A stretch of 64,000 nt of DNA from contig JACEVL010000148.1 in assembly GCA_020284085.1 (NCBI GenBank), forward strand, positions 137,501 to 201,500. Direction: 5' to 3'. Both the position numbers and the translations under genes were made by a program. The DNA comes from Aporrectodea caliginosa. Lineage: Eukaryota; Annelida; Clitellata; Crassiclitellata; Lumbricidae. Position 1 is the first letter of the stretch. Every line of letters begins with the position of its first letter. The notes below the pieces were generated by a model. It was not told the origin of the DNA, did no database searches, and saw only the letters and a list, made by a program, of their open reading frames with translations. Below, piece after piece: positions 22,141 to 34,015 of the stretch.

Positions 22141-22217
22141 TGTTACATTTAATTATCAAACCTGTAAATCTAAGAAACAATTATATAGCGCCAGCAGCTC
22201 GGTGCAATGTCACTAAT

Positions 22218-22843
22218 CAAGGTTCATCAGTGTGCAGTCATTAAAACAATCACCGATAATTAATCACTTACAAGGATCATCATTAGCGATAAACAAACAA
22301 CTCTACTTATTTAGCGCTTGAATTAAAAACAAGATACAAATACGATACTCTGTGTTTCTGACCTTACACCAAACCACGAAGGTGAAGAAACACCACAAAG
22401 ACACCGGCAATGTAGAACGTCTTCGTCGCACTACAGCAGGCGTCGAACCAACAACCCCAGGTTGATGAGCGGTTGATGTTCTCTCCCTTTGCGTTGCGCT
22501 TACTACTTAAGACTCAGCCACACAGAGCGCTGTCGCTCGCGCCACGCTTTCGCGCCAAAATCGTGGCGGGCTTTCTCACTTGCACGACTCAACTGCAGGC
22601 CGGCAGGCATCGACTAACGCTGACGACGGCAAGAAATCGACTGAGCACGATGCATGCGAGCAGACCTCCTTTTTATAGGCATCGGCTCCCGCCTAGAAAG
22701 CGCGCGCTCAGCCGGCAGCGATCAATAATTGCCGCCCTTATGCAGTGCTGGCCGACAACAGTAATTAAGGCGCCAAACTGCACTGTAGGAGAACTTATTA
22801 GCGCCAAACTATAAAGCGCCAACTTGTGCCCTAGTTCGGCACA
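22218..22843 (-). other. Candidate LTR or promoter leader upstream of the 182-aa ORF
   Basis: On minus the segment starts TGTGCCGAACTAGGGCACA, a small inverted repeat opening with TG, and runs to about 80 bases before the ORF. Just after it lies TGGCGC, the usual start of a primer-binding site. Only one copy is present in the window, so LTR status is unproven. Confidence 0.35.
22638..22677 (-). promoter_or_regulatory. TATA box plus initiator for the minus-strand ORF
   Basis: On minus, TATAAAAA at 22677-22670 is followed about 30 bases later by the initiator-like CTCAGTCG near 22644. This is the spacing of a classic pol II core promoter. TTTGGCGC (E2F consensus TTTSSCGC) occurs at 22801-22808, 22770-22777 and 22552-22559 on the same strand, with a fourth weaker GTTGGCGC at 22815-22822. 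Confidence 0.55.
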
Positions 22844-23393
22844 TGTCTATCTAAATAAAAATCTAATATGCCAAAAATAATTTTTGTCTACGGCAACGGC
22901 CTCTGTTGTCATTATAAGCTGTCGTTAAACTGTAGATCCATCCATCCATCTCAAAGTTCTGTGGTCGTCAGTCGAGTGCGTTGTAAATCTTTTCGGCTCC
23001 TCTTTGACTTTCGTGGCTGGACTTAAATTCTTAAAACGTCTGGGCAGGCTCGAGAATTCAGAGATAAGTTGAAGTGTTGACATAGTATCCAGGAAGAGGA
23101 AAAGGAAGAAATGTCTCAATCGCACAAGTCTATTATAGTTAGAATCAGAGTAAACGATTAGCCATACTTTTTAAGTACATTAGACTGTTCTATGACTCTT
23201 AAGAGACGATATCAACTGAAGTTAAGATTTGTGCAGAGGAACAAGCAAGAGAAATAAGACAGGTCATCACGGTTTGATGTTGTTAAAATTTTCATATGTG
23301 AATTCCAGAAGGGACAAGGGCCCATCCTGCCCCTATATGAAGGCGCCCATGGCAGGATACGATGGAGAAAGGTTTGTTTCTTTTTGCCTATAG

Positions 23394-23612
23394 AACTCCG
23401 GTTGGGAGGAGCAATACACGTGGTCATTGTTCAAGGCATTGTCTCATATGCTGTGCATTGGTTATGGTCGCTACCCACCGCAGAGTACAACGGACGTCTG
23501 GTTGACCACGGTCAGTATGCTGACCGGTGCCACGTGCTACGCTCTGTTTGTTGGCCACTCCACAACCATCATCCAGTCCTTCGATACTTCCAGAAGACTC
23601 TACAGGGAAAAG
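23394..23612 (+). CDS. HCN: HCN channel exon: pore loop and S6
   Basis: A 219-base exon, phase 0 at both ends, between acceptor TTTGCCTATAG and donor AAG/GTCAGT. It encodes the pore helix ([16 protein letters not shown]), the selectivity filter GYG followed by RYPP, then S6 ([20 protein letters not shown]) and [12 protein letters not shown]. The CIGYG filter and the S6 sequence are HCN-specific rather than typical of other potassium channels. As I recall, the matching vertebrate exon is also 219 bases. Confidence 0.96.
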
Positions 23613-24234
23613 GTCAGTAGGCTCAACATAACATAAACAGCGCCCATGCAGTTTCAAAGCCATTCGCAATAATTGTCTGCAGCATTCAGACACTTCACTT
23701 GTAATGATATTCTTTATGCCAGTGGGTTTTGTTTATTCGTTATTCGTGTAATCTTATCTTGAATAATCTTGTTTTCAAGATAGAAAAAAAAACGTAAGCG
23801 AACATTGAACAACACACTTTGACCGCGGGACCATTAATTACCACTACGAGGCAGTCCGTGACAGTCCTATACAAAATTTTCAGCTGAAGAAATTGGAAAG
23901 CAACGACCATTATCGCTTATTATTTACAAGAATATATCGTAATCGTAATCGTAATCTCCAAACTTCTAAAGCGCCACTCGAAAGCCAAGCGGGGGCACCA
24001 GCTTATTAACGAGCGCTGCGTCTAGTCAGAGGGGTTGTCCAAAAGAGTAGTCCGAGGGAGGTCCGAGTCCGGTTTCCAGAGGACCAGAGAGGGCACAGCA
24101 GATGTTAAGGTGGGTGTATTTTAGGTCGAGGATTGGAGGGTACAGGATCAGATATACATGAATGGGTGGTCTAATGCCAGTTTCAGTTGTTTTAAAGCGA
24201 TTCGTGTTTTGATAGTCTTTCTGGTGTTGTATAG

Positions 24235-24381
24235 TTTAAGCAGGTCGAGGAATACATGACATATCGCAAACTTCCGAGGAATATGCGCCGCAAGATTGCC
24301 GACTACTACGAACATCGCTACCAAGGCAAGATGTTCGATGAGACGAGTATACTGGCAGAAGTCAACGAATGCCTGAGAAAG
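24235..24381 (+). CDS. HCN: HCN channel exon: C-linker
   Basis: A 147-base exon, phase 0. It encodes [20 protein letters not shown] and then [13 protein letters not shown], the HCN C-linker helices that couple the CNBD to the gate. The acceptor at GTATAG (24234) is preferred over CAG nine bases later because it retains FKQ, matching YKQVEQYM of vertebrate HCN and the vertebrate exon length. The donor is AAG/GTTCAC, a weak site. The intron that follows holds a (TGAC)n microsatellite. Confidence 0.94.
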
Positions 24382-24419
24382 GTTCACTTCTAAAACAAAC
24401 CACATTAGTCGGATGCGAC

Positions 24420-24655
24420 CGACTGATTGACTGGCTAACTGACTAACTGACTTGCTGGCTAGCTGAGTGACTGCCTTGCAAGGTGACTGAATGACTGACT
24501 GACTGACTGACTAACTGACTTACAGACTAGCTGACTGGCTGACTTACTGACTGACAAACTTACAGACTTACTGACTGATCAAATGGCTTGCTAGTTTGCT
24601 GACTGAATGACTAACCGACTGACGGATTGATTGGCTAGCTAACTGACTGTCGCCT
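24420..24655. repeat. Degenerate (TGAC)n microsatellite
   Basis: Imperfect CTGA/TGAC tetranucleotides filling most of the intron between the C-linker and CNBD exons. Confidence 0.9.
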
Positions 24656-24801
24656 TACTTGCAGAACCACAATTACGATAGAATAATCCTTTGAGTTTGA
24701 ATCGAATTTAGTTAGAGTATTTTATAGAAATAGAGAAGGCGTGACTGTTGTTATCAATGGCGCTAATTCTGAAGGAGTCTTTTTGTGCCTGTCTTGATCA
24801 G

Positions 24802-25045
24802 GAGATCATCAACTACAACTGTCGTGCCCTGGTCGCCTCTGTTCCGTTCTTCGCTCATGCAGATCCAGACTTCGTGACGGACGTCGTCACGAACCTTCGT
24901 TACGAAATGTTCCAGCCAGGCGACTACATCATCCGCGAAGGAAGCATCGGAACAAAGATGTACTTCATCCAGGAGGGAATCGTAGACGTCATCACGCAGA
25001 ACGGAGAGGTCGCTACCAGCCTCTCTGACGGATCATACTTCGGAG
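24802..25045 (+). CDS. HCN: HCN channel exon: first half of cyclic-nucleotide-binding domain
   Basis: A 244-base exon, phase 0 in and phase 1 out, between acceptor TTGATCAG and donor GGAG/GTATAC. It encodes [45 protein letters not shown] and SDGSYFG. This covers the A helix and beta roll up to the phosphate-binding cassette. It is one codon longer than the vertebrate 241-base exon as I recall it. The last 17 bases plus the start of the intron are tandemly repeated downstream. Confidence 0.95.
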
Positions 25046-25410
25046 GTATACAGGTCACTTAGGATCATACTTCGGGGGTATAGATCACTTAGGATCATAC
25101 TTCGGAGATATGGATCACATAGGATCATACTTCGGAGGTATAGATCACTTAGGATCATACTTTGGAGGTATGGATCACATAGGATCATACTTCGGAGGTA
25201 TAGATCACTTAGGATCATACTTTGGAGGTATGGATCACTTAGGATTACATATACTTTGGAGGTATAGGTAACTTTGAATAAAACTTCGGAGGCATAGTTC
25301 ACTGAGGATCAAAATTCGAAGGTAGATTTGGGACCATACTTTAGACCAATAGATCACGTAAGATCACATAGTTTCAACTATAGATTCAGGATCATCGTTC
25401 GGAGTACCGC
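25029..25410. repeat. Tandem array built from the HCN exon/intron junction
   Basis: A 30-base unit (GGATCATACTTCGGAGGTAT then AGATCACTTA) repeats about eight times clearly and then decays over three or four more units. The first unit is the true exon end with its donor (TTCGGAG/GTATAC). Most later units keep TTCGGAG/GTAT or TTTGGAG/GTAT, so the 5' splice site itself has been copied. The unit is a multiple of three, but the first one has an extra base and reads into TAG. Confidence 0.95.
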
Positions 25411-25674
25411 CTTGAGCTCAAGTCGTATAGTTTACAACGGATAGCTAAAGCGGATTGCGAGAGGGCGCCACAAAATTATCCAACTGCAACCTGGTACACA
25501 TTTAATTGCTAATTGAATTCTTATTTTACTAGCCTACTTGTTTCTTGCTTGCTTACTGAATGTCTGTCTGACTGAATGACACTATAAATATCTCTCGCTA
25601 GAGCATATGTCTGAATGTCTTGGAAATTTGAAATGGCACTGAAACTCACCCAGCATCACGGCGCGGCAGCTTTG

Positions 25675-25720
25675 AATTGATAAAGTAAGTAAGTAGGTAT
25701 ATTCTTTATTTAACCAGCTG
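25675..25720 (-). mobile_element. Retroelement 3' end, ATAAAGAATATAC + (TTAC)n family
   Basis: On minus, TTAAATAAAGAATATACC runs into CTTACTTACTTTA. The same ending occurs on minus at about 38322-38356 and on + at 32556-32602 (AATAAAGAACATTCTTACTTA). It is probably the last bases of one LINE or SINE family with a (TTAC)n tail. It lies in the last HCN intron. Confidence 0.55.
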
Positions 25721-25907
25721 CCAAACAACACTCTGGTGAACAAAATATCTAGGCTATCATCTAAGTGAATGGTCTCAGTTTTTATATGGCACTCGCAATT
25801 ATCGACAATTTACATTATATTACTGACTTAATTTAAGCGACGTCAGGTTAATTCTTAATTACTTCCTCTAACGTTTGCTCAATCTGATTTTCCTATTTTG
25901 TTTCCAG

Positions 25908-26359
25908 AAATCTGTCTTCTGGCGAACAGCAAACGGATGGCGAGTGTTCGAGCGGAGACCTACTGCAACCTGTTCTCTCTGTCCGTTGAGCATTTTGCGT
26001 CGGTCCTTGAACGCTATCCACTGATGCGAAGAACGATGGAGGGAGTGGCCGCACAGAGGCTCAACAAGATCGGCAAAGACCCTTCGATTCTTAGCAATCT
26101 GGCCGATCTAGCGAACGACATCAACGTCGTCAACGAACTGATCAAGTGCGCCACTCCTCTGCCGAGTTCGACGAGCGATGAGTCAGACGGGGCAGCGGAG
26201 GATTCGCCAAAGAAGGAGAGGAGAAAAGCGAAGGGTAAACGGAAGGATAAGGACGCGTCATCGACGAAGGAAAAGGACAGTCTCTCAGTGAAGATTGCAA
26301 CTATTCTGAGGAAATCGAAATCTAATATCAGCCTCAGACAATTAGCCAAAGACAACTGA
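25908..26359 (+). CDS. HCN: HCN channel terminal exon: rest of CNBD and C-tail
   Basis: The acceptor TTTCCAG completes the split Glu codon (G/AA) to give SYFGEICLL, the phosphate-binding cassette, followed by KRMASVRAETYC and LFSLSVEHFASVLERYPLMR (C-helix region). The conserved Arg-Thr pair that contacts cAMP (Arg591-Thr592 of mammalian HCN2) is Arg-Met here. The tail is short: about 60 residues of Ser/Asp/Lys-rich sequence and a final SNISLRQLAKDN before TGA. Vertebrates split this stretch over two exons with a much longer tail. No AATAAA is obvious just downstream. Confidence 0.94.
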
Positions 26360-29300
26360 ACAATTAACTATAGCGCCTTTTGTTAGTACTATCACAATGA
26401 ACAAAAGCCTCACTATAGGATGCTGAACACAGTAACCGTGTTGCAAAGGCAGCTAATAGGAAACCACTGCAATCAGTTTGTTTTAAATGAGGTTTTTATG
26501 ATGTACAATATTGTACATGTATGTCTCGAATCAGACGAAAGAATCGATAAAAGTAAGTCAAGAATCTATATGCCCTATAGATCTGCTCGAAAGTGTTGTC
26601 ATCGGGTCATTGACGCTGCTAGTTAAGTTGCTAATGGAAACCGTTTTCTTCACTACTACAGAACTACTTAGGTCCACCAATGTTTATCATCACCGCTGTC
26701 GTCGTCGTCGTAGTTGTCGTCTTCATCGTCGCCGTCGTTATCACCAATGTGATCATCACTATCATTTTATTCTGTTTACGTTCCGTATACCATTGACCAA
26801 TGCGTTGGCTGGTGCTTGTACTGCTAAGAACTTTAGGCTTATTGTCATGTTAAGGGGTCTTAAATTGCCTGTCGTTGATCACGTTCAACATATATCCACC
26901 AATCGACACTTCACAACAACAATCAAAATCCTGCATGTTAAACGGGATTATGGCGGACATTACAAGAAGAAATGGACATTGCAGAGTTTGACAACAAAAA
27001 CGCCCCACCTTACATCTGGTAACGCAAGAACATGGAGAACACTAGGAGGAAACGTTTAAATGCGTGGTCGACGGATAAAGGTCTTCAGCCCATGGAGTGA
27101 GAACACGATGATTTTGACGACGATAATGATGATGATGCTGATGGTGGTGGTGATGATGATGATAACGATGATTATGATGAAACTTTAATATAGGTCTTCA
27201 CAATTGCGAGTCATCTTTTGCCGCTTTGATATTTTGAATTTGAACATCGTCCTGCATGCTTTCCTCAATCCTACCGCTCAGTTAACTCTGTAGTTTTTCA
27301 ATTCTCGACTTACGACCTACCTTTGCAATTTGACGAATCATCCATAGAGACTGCTGTCACTCTATCTCGTCAAGCGGACAGGAATTGACAGATACGGAAA
27401 GATGATATAGCGCCCTCGTTTATTTTCCGTTGCACAACTAAATGACATTTCATGGGCCATTGGAGTTGATTAGCTGACCGCAATCTTTTATAATTGGCCA
27501 TTTTTATTTAGCGCTGACGTAAAATGCACAAGGCATGAACCGATGGCGCACGAAGCTCAAACCGCAGGAAGGTTAAAGAGTTACACAGCACCATTGAGTG
27601 AAGGTAGTAACGTCGTCGTCACAATAAGAATTTGAACAACATTTTAGTTACTTAAGTTTAATTGAAAAAACACTAAGACCTGTAACAATTAGTGGCACAC
27701 ACACAACAATGTTCGTCTAGCAACAAAATCGCTTAGGCCTACACGGCATACAACTGTTTCTATAGCACAAATAATTATAAATCTGTAACAAATGAAGGCT
27801 CTACAGGCTAACATGCAGTGCTATTTAGCAGGTCAGTACGCTTACACAGTGGGACTTAAAGACCCAAATTCTTCTCCACTCCCCATCTTTTCCATTCCAA
27901 CCAACAGATCCAGCGGAAGAGCAAGGTTCAATTGCCTTGTTTATGACATTCCACTCGCTTTCCTTCTCCCTCTCTCCAAATGGATGTGGCCTGCCCCAGC
28001 CGAGCATGCCAATGACCCAGATTCCCCTCTGCCTCAGCCAATCTAGGGTCTGTTTGAAGCAGGTCATATTAATTCCTCTTTTTATTAGACCAATTTTCAT
28101 TTAAAACAAACGGCTTCTCCCCATCTAAATCGCAGCCTTTGTTATACATTTTCCAATTTTTCTCATTGCAGTTATTACCATCATACCTAACAAACAAGTA
28201 ATAATGCCAAATTATAAAGCTCTTGGCGACGAATTAAGTCATACGAAGAGCAAATTCTCAACATAAATTTTGAACATGACCATTAAGATATCACACGAAA
28301 TGTCATGCTGATGCTACGATCACATTCTTTGCCTTTACATTTATTCCAAGTCTGGTCGATTGGTAAAGATTACATACATACATACATCTCTGACCAATAT
28401 AAGCAATACAAGCTAAAACTGTTCATAAAATACATCGCTTTACTGTAGTTCAGAAAACAACATGAACAATACAGTGGCCATTTCGAGAACAGAAAATAGT
28501 CATGAGTATATTATTTAGAAATGACACGCTATCGTTAAAATCGTACTAGGTGTACATTAAAGTAATTTGCAGAACATCTAGCATACAAAAACACTAGACC
28601 TGGAGCTCATAGAACATGCGATGTTGCTCTGCGGAGGTCTCATACGCAACGAGGTCAACCAATCGTAAACGTAACACCGTCGCCTTATTTGACTGAGTTC
28701 TGGAAGCTTCCACGGTGTTTTTGGGGTCGCAAACAACACAACACCATTCCGACTACCAGACCACCTTTCCTAGGACTTAGTTGGCTCTTGCCAGAGAGAC
28801 ATTCACCAACTTAACACAACCCACTGGGATCTGAACCGAATGGCCACTGTATCACCACATACCCCGCCTACAAAGGCAGGGCAAGGATAAGGCTGCGCAT
28901 GTATGTCAAATTGTGCATAGACTATTGAAAATATTGTCGTTGAGTAGTCTGTATTTGGTTAACTTCAAATGGTGAGTCCGCCAACGAGAAACCCACAACC
29001 AGTCTGTTCCAAGTCTACGAAAAGCTCGACTTGGAACGTAACTTGGTGGGTCCTCTTGCATGTTGTTCTGGAACATTGCACCCCATCCGCGGATTGTGAA
29101 CCCCTCGCTCCCATTAGCAAACTGGTTGCTGTCGCGACTGCAAAGACAGATGAACTGACGAAATGTTTTACCACTAAGCCGTCGGACAGGATTGCTGTCG
29201 TCACAAGATCGTCAAAGGTTAACGCCAACATTCCAGACTACTGATGGTCATGAATAGTCAACTGCTGACTCACCTCATGAATATTCAGCAGTTGAATACT

Positions 29301-31230
29301 CACGAGGTTATCATACCGCAGTGATCATGTACGATATGCAAAGGTTGGCTGCGACTATTGGGGACACACGTCCAGATATTGTTTAGTTATAGAAAGTGAA
29401 AGTTGATTATAATTTCGACATTGATCGGAATAAATTAAAATAAATCCGATTAAGGATAGAAATAAAGCTACACTTAAATTGTTTCTCTCATCAGTATAGC
29501 CCACAGAAAAGTGTGACTGGTTTTCAAATAATACAGAATATCATTATTATTTATTATTATTTACAGTTAACGGGAAGCCAACAGATAGTTAATGTGAAGC
29601 AAAGCTAAGTATGTTATGACAGTGAGTCTGGAATCGGCGACCTTGTGCCGTCTAGGACAGCCTTTTATGGATGAATGGGAGCGAGGGTGTACGCGGACTT
29701 ACAAGTGCTTCTGCGTTCTGGCGGACCCGGTTAATTCACCAGACTATTTATTAATACCAGCATTGATGTGCAAAATCAACAATAGAGACTACTTCTGAAA
29801 TAAAGATATCAACAAATGAAGCAACAGCTTGCAAAAATTAACAATTACTAAATATAATATCATCTGTAAAAATACACTCAAAGCAGTCACAATATTATTG
29901 AACGTTTCCATGCAAATTTCAATATCGTCAGAATACTTGACTCAACAACTGTTACCAAAGAACGCTAATACTCAGTGTCAGACAATTGAAAATCTTCAAT
30001 TAACCAATTTCATCTTACACAAAGATTTATGGTAAGCCGCAATGAAACTGAACAATTTCAATCAATTGCGAATGTTGCCGCAGTTTCCCGTGGACAACAC
30101 CGAATGCCTATAAATACATTTTGTGAAAAGAAACAGTGTTTGGGCCAATACCTGATGTAAAACTAATTGCTGAGTATTTGTTCGTGAAATTGATGATTCG
30201 TAACAGAAATAAGTCGTTTGATGGAAATGTGGCCATAGAAATTTCGGTTGAACTCTTTAACGGAAAGTGAAATGACAGAGAGTTGGTTTTAATATTAGTA
30301 TTGATTATCTTAATTAGTAATGTGCGTGTGCCTTGGTGAGCATACCAGCGCTAACCAGATGGCCTACAATAATAAATTATTGTTGTTAATGTCTGAAAAT
30401 GCCCGCGCAAGAAAGTTTAACAATGCAATCCGTAAACACACACAGCACAAAATACTACAGCACCACAGCGAGTAAAGGCACAACAGGATCAAATCACTGA
30501 TCAGCTGAAAACTACTTTCAAGAGAAACAACTCACAAAGCGCTGACCAAGACATGAACCCCTTATGTTCGGACTAAATTACTCCTAAAGAACTACTATAA
30601 GTTCAACTAAGAACATTACAATGTCCACTGTGTAGAGCTCTAACCTACGAACGTCAACTAATACGATCTCATGTGGGTTGCATTAGCGAGTAAGGATGGT
30701 TATCAAAGCGCAAATCATCAGGTAATTCGGTTTAAATACTCGTGGTAATTACAGGCAGCAAGGCAGTGTTATCTTAATGGAACATCATTTGCTTTCTCGC
30801 GTTACGAGTGGTTAATCAGCTCATCTCAGAGGCATCGCTGGAATCGTCATGAATCCTTCATTGCAACTTTTTAGGAGATCGACTGCAAACTGCGTTTCAC
30901 CTAGACTGTTCCAATCTTTCGTGAACCATTAACTTGTACACTTAGGACAAAATCCAATCTTTTTGCTAGAAGCTCTTCAGCACTGCTGACTGATGGGTCT
31001 GGTTCAAAACCACCTGTGCTTGTTTGCCGCAAACTTCTCGATATTTGCCAAACATGTTTTCTTGCAACAGTGAGGTTCTAGATAGATTGGGTGAGTGTTT
31101 TCTGTTGTTGTTTCTTTGGCTATTTTGGCAGTCCTCTGCAAACAAGTCATCGACCATCAAGTGTGTAAAATCATCTCCTGGTAGGATGTTCACCTTGTAG
31201 TTAGTCTGCTGTCAGATTGTTCACCTGATT
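26360..31230. other. Intergenic, no recognisable gene
   Basis: Open frames here (26511-27059 on +, 27792-28046 on +, 28965-29231 on -, 30966-31193 on -) match no family I know and lack clear splice boundaries. (GAT)n-like repeats are at 27118-27180. An 11-base perfect hairpin (TCAACTGCTGA / TCAGCAGTTGA) is near 29258-29295. A tRNA-like B box (GGTTCAGATCCC) lies on minus near 28826-28837. Confidence 0.4.
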
Positions 31231-31231
31231 T

Positions 31232-31660
31232 GTCTTTCTGATATTCAGCGTGACTCCCTGACAGTCAGGTTGTCTTCCTGGCAGTCAGGTTGTCTTCCTA
31301 GCAGTCAGGTTGTCCTCCTGACATTCAGGTTGTATCTCTGACAGTCAGGTTGTCTTCCTGACAGTCAGGTTGTCTTCCTGACATTCAGGTTGTCTTCCTG
31401 ACATTCAGGTTGTCTACCTGACATTCAGGTTGTCTTCCTGACATTCAGGTTGTCTTTCTGACATTCAGGTTGTCTTTCTGACATTCAGGTTGTCTTTCTG
31501 ACATTCAGGTTGTCTTTCTGACATTCAGGTTGTCTTTCTGACATTCAGGTTGTCTTCCTGACATTCAGGTTGTCTTCCTGACATTCAGGTTGTCTTTCTG
31601 ACATTCAGGTTTCTCTTCCTGACATTCAGGTTTGTACCTATCACAGTCAGATCTCCTTCC
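31232..31660. repeat. 20-bp minisatellite, about 21 copies
   Basis: The repeating unit is CTGACATTCAGGTTGTCTTT or CTTC variants. Early units carry ACAGTCAGG instead of ACATTCAGG; the central units are near-identical. Confidence 0.97.
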
Positions 31661-32038
31661 CATCAGTTGCTAATTTGTTTTTGAAGGCCATGTTATATAT
31701 ATCTGATGTGCTGCGCTATACGAGTTTTTGCAACATTCCTCTAAGAAATTCCGATTTTAGAATTGTGCGACAAAGTCTGGAAGATAACCACCACATCGTC
31801 ACAAAACGATCAGATCTACGCATAGTCTATCGATGGACAGATTAACTCGCGTTACGGTCAACAAGCAAGAAGCGATAAAGAAGGCTGAAGGTTAACTTAA
31901 TACAAACTCTGTTCTACAACAAAGATAGAAAGAAAAGAAAAAAGGACGAACTGCGTCTCTTCCGCTACCATGCACCAACAGCGACAAAAGGCATCGCACA
32001 GCAGAGCAGAAGTACGAGGACCGCCGTCGTCATGGTGA

Positions 32039-32137
32039 TTACTTAGGCCAACCAGCCGTGTCCAGTTCACGCCCGATCTGGCAGAGGACGCAGGGTCCGC
32101 AGAAGGTGGACGTGCAGCAGTCTTTGCAGATGGTGCC
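32039..32137 (-). CDS. PLAC8-family gene, exon 3 (terminal)
   Basis: A 99-base minus-strand exon after acceptor CTTTTCAG, phase 0, ending in TAA. It encodes GTICKDCCTSTFCG, PCVLCQIGREL and DTAGWPK. The pattern CxxCC....FC..C..CQ..RE is the diagnostic second half of the PLAC8/cornifelin Cys-rich domain. Exon 2 ends ...MLGIK in matching phase, giving LGIK-GTICKDCC across the junction. Some PLAC8 proteins act in metal transport or cell-size control; the role of this one is unknown. Confidence 0.9.
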   Translation of the reverse strand, partial: GTICKDCCTSTFCGPCVLCQIGRELDTAGWPK

Positions 32138-32899
32138 CTGAAAAGAGAGCAACAACGCAGACCCTTGGAGAATCTAGGTACTCCATCTTACCGCCTATTG
32201 GCTGGCTCACTGGAAATACTCTGAACAATTCGTCTTCTTCTTCTATAATAAAACCACTCAGTGAAAATAAGCCGTTTAGGTTAAATTGATCAAATCCAAA
32301 CGCAACAAATACATATTATAATATTATATATATATAATGCATGCATGTATGTATTCAAGTATGCATATATGTATGAATATCTATGCATGCGTGCATCCAA
32401 GCATGTATGTACGTGCACGTATGCACGTGTGAGCGTCAATGATCTGATCCAGATTAGACGATAGAAATCATATATATAATTACATATATATAATTTTCCT
32501 CTAATTATCGTTTTCTTTGTACATAAATATGATATATGAGCGTTTGCTTGCGTTGATCCAATAAAGAACATTCTTACTTACTATACTTACTTACTTATAT
32601 GATTATGTACTATGCAATGCATATGTATACAGTATGTATATTCATATGTAAACATTCTCGTGAAGCAACTGCGTTAGAGATGTGAGAATCCGCTGAAGTC
32701 ACAGCTGATGATCATCTGTGGCTCCAGATCAGTTACGCTTATTTACATCTTTAGGTGCGGCGAAAATTCCACACAGAAGTTCAAAGTTCAGACGCGTGGG
32801 ACCGATCGGCGTCTGCATGGTGTAGGCCTATACGACGTCTGGCCTACGCGATAAACAAGGGGCGTGATCATTTATTGGAAACATGCATTCTATACAGTC

Positions 32900-33794
32900 C
32901 AGGGGTGCGCAACCTTTTTGCTAATATCGGACGCACTAAAGGTTTATCTACTCATCACGGCCGCCAAATGATTCAGCTATTAGGTTCTTTAAAAATTATG
33001 ATGAGAAAAAGATTTATTAATTGATAGTGTCGACGTCCAATGATAATGATTAATGCTACAAATATGTTCACTGACGTCCGTTTCCTTCTCCAGTAGGCTT
33101 ACAACCCCGCTGACTCGACGCAGCGCTCGTGAATAAGCTGTTGCCTTGTGCTTAACTTTCAAGTGGTGCCTTTAAAATTAGGAGTTTACAATAATTTCGA
33201 TTACCATATATTTTCCTGCATATAATTACTAATAAGAAATAAAAAAATGCACAATCAGGTTTTTCTTCTCCAACCATACTCGAATGTGTAGCTACATGTA
33301 ATGTAATTTGGGACCATAATAATGTTCCAAATTAATGACTGCCTTGGTCTTCGATGTTGACCGGGAACTGTGACAAGTCTGGAGACTCGCTGGAGATTTT
33401 TAACTGTATTCCTGACTCCATATTGTTGTCCATCGAGTTCTGTTTGTTTTTCAAATACTTCATCCGGGAGAAGGCAGCTGCATTCTAAAAAGTGCTTCCA
33501 AAGAGGACAAGGGTATATCTTGCCAAGTCCAGTTGGAGGTCCAGGGATTTTCACCAGATGAAGAGAAGCAACAAGTCGCGGTGTTGTTAATATATTGTTA
33601 AAGGTGGAATCTTGTCGTTCAGCGAACTCTTGCTCTCATATTGAGAAACATATAACTACACTAGGTCTACCTCGGTTTTAGAACAATGATCTAAGTATAT
33701 TTCTGAATTGACACGGCAGCCACTGCATTATAACTAGATCATGTGTCCACAGCCGCCATTTCTTCCTCTCACGGCCTCAGGTTGCGCACCGCTG
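32900..33794. mobile_element. Candidate non-autonomous hAT element
   Basis: The left end CAGGGGTGCGCAACCT matches the reverse complement of the right end, CAGCGGTGCGCAACCT, at 15 of 16 positions. CAGGGGTGCGCAACC is the classic form of hAT termini. Flanking 8-mers (ATACAGTC left, CAGTATAC right) do not match, so the target duplication has decayed or the ends have been altered. No transposase was recognised inside. Confidence 0.65.
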
Positions 33795-34015
33795 CAGTAT
33801 ACACATATGCCTCATTGAAAAACTAGGCTGATCAACAGAAGTGAGAAAAATGCTAGCAAATAAACAGAGGAGATCGGGTGTATATGGCAAGCACGAAACT
33901 GGGTAACTGAAGAAGGGCAAGCGACTGACGAATCAAGACAGTATACCGACACAACCATGACCTACAAAACTTGGGAGTAACCAATACTTATATCCATACC
34001 AGGACTCGTGTTATA

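Noticed and set aside
28530..28880. SINE on minus with B box GGTTCAGATCCC
   Set aside because: No convincing A box or tail; kept only as a remark.
28965..29244. Overlapping 88- and 91-aa frames on both strands
   Set aside because: No family resemblance, no splice context, and mutual shadows of each other.
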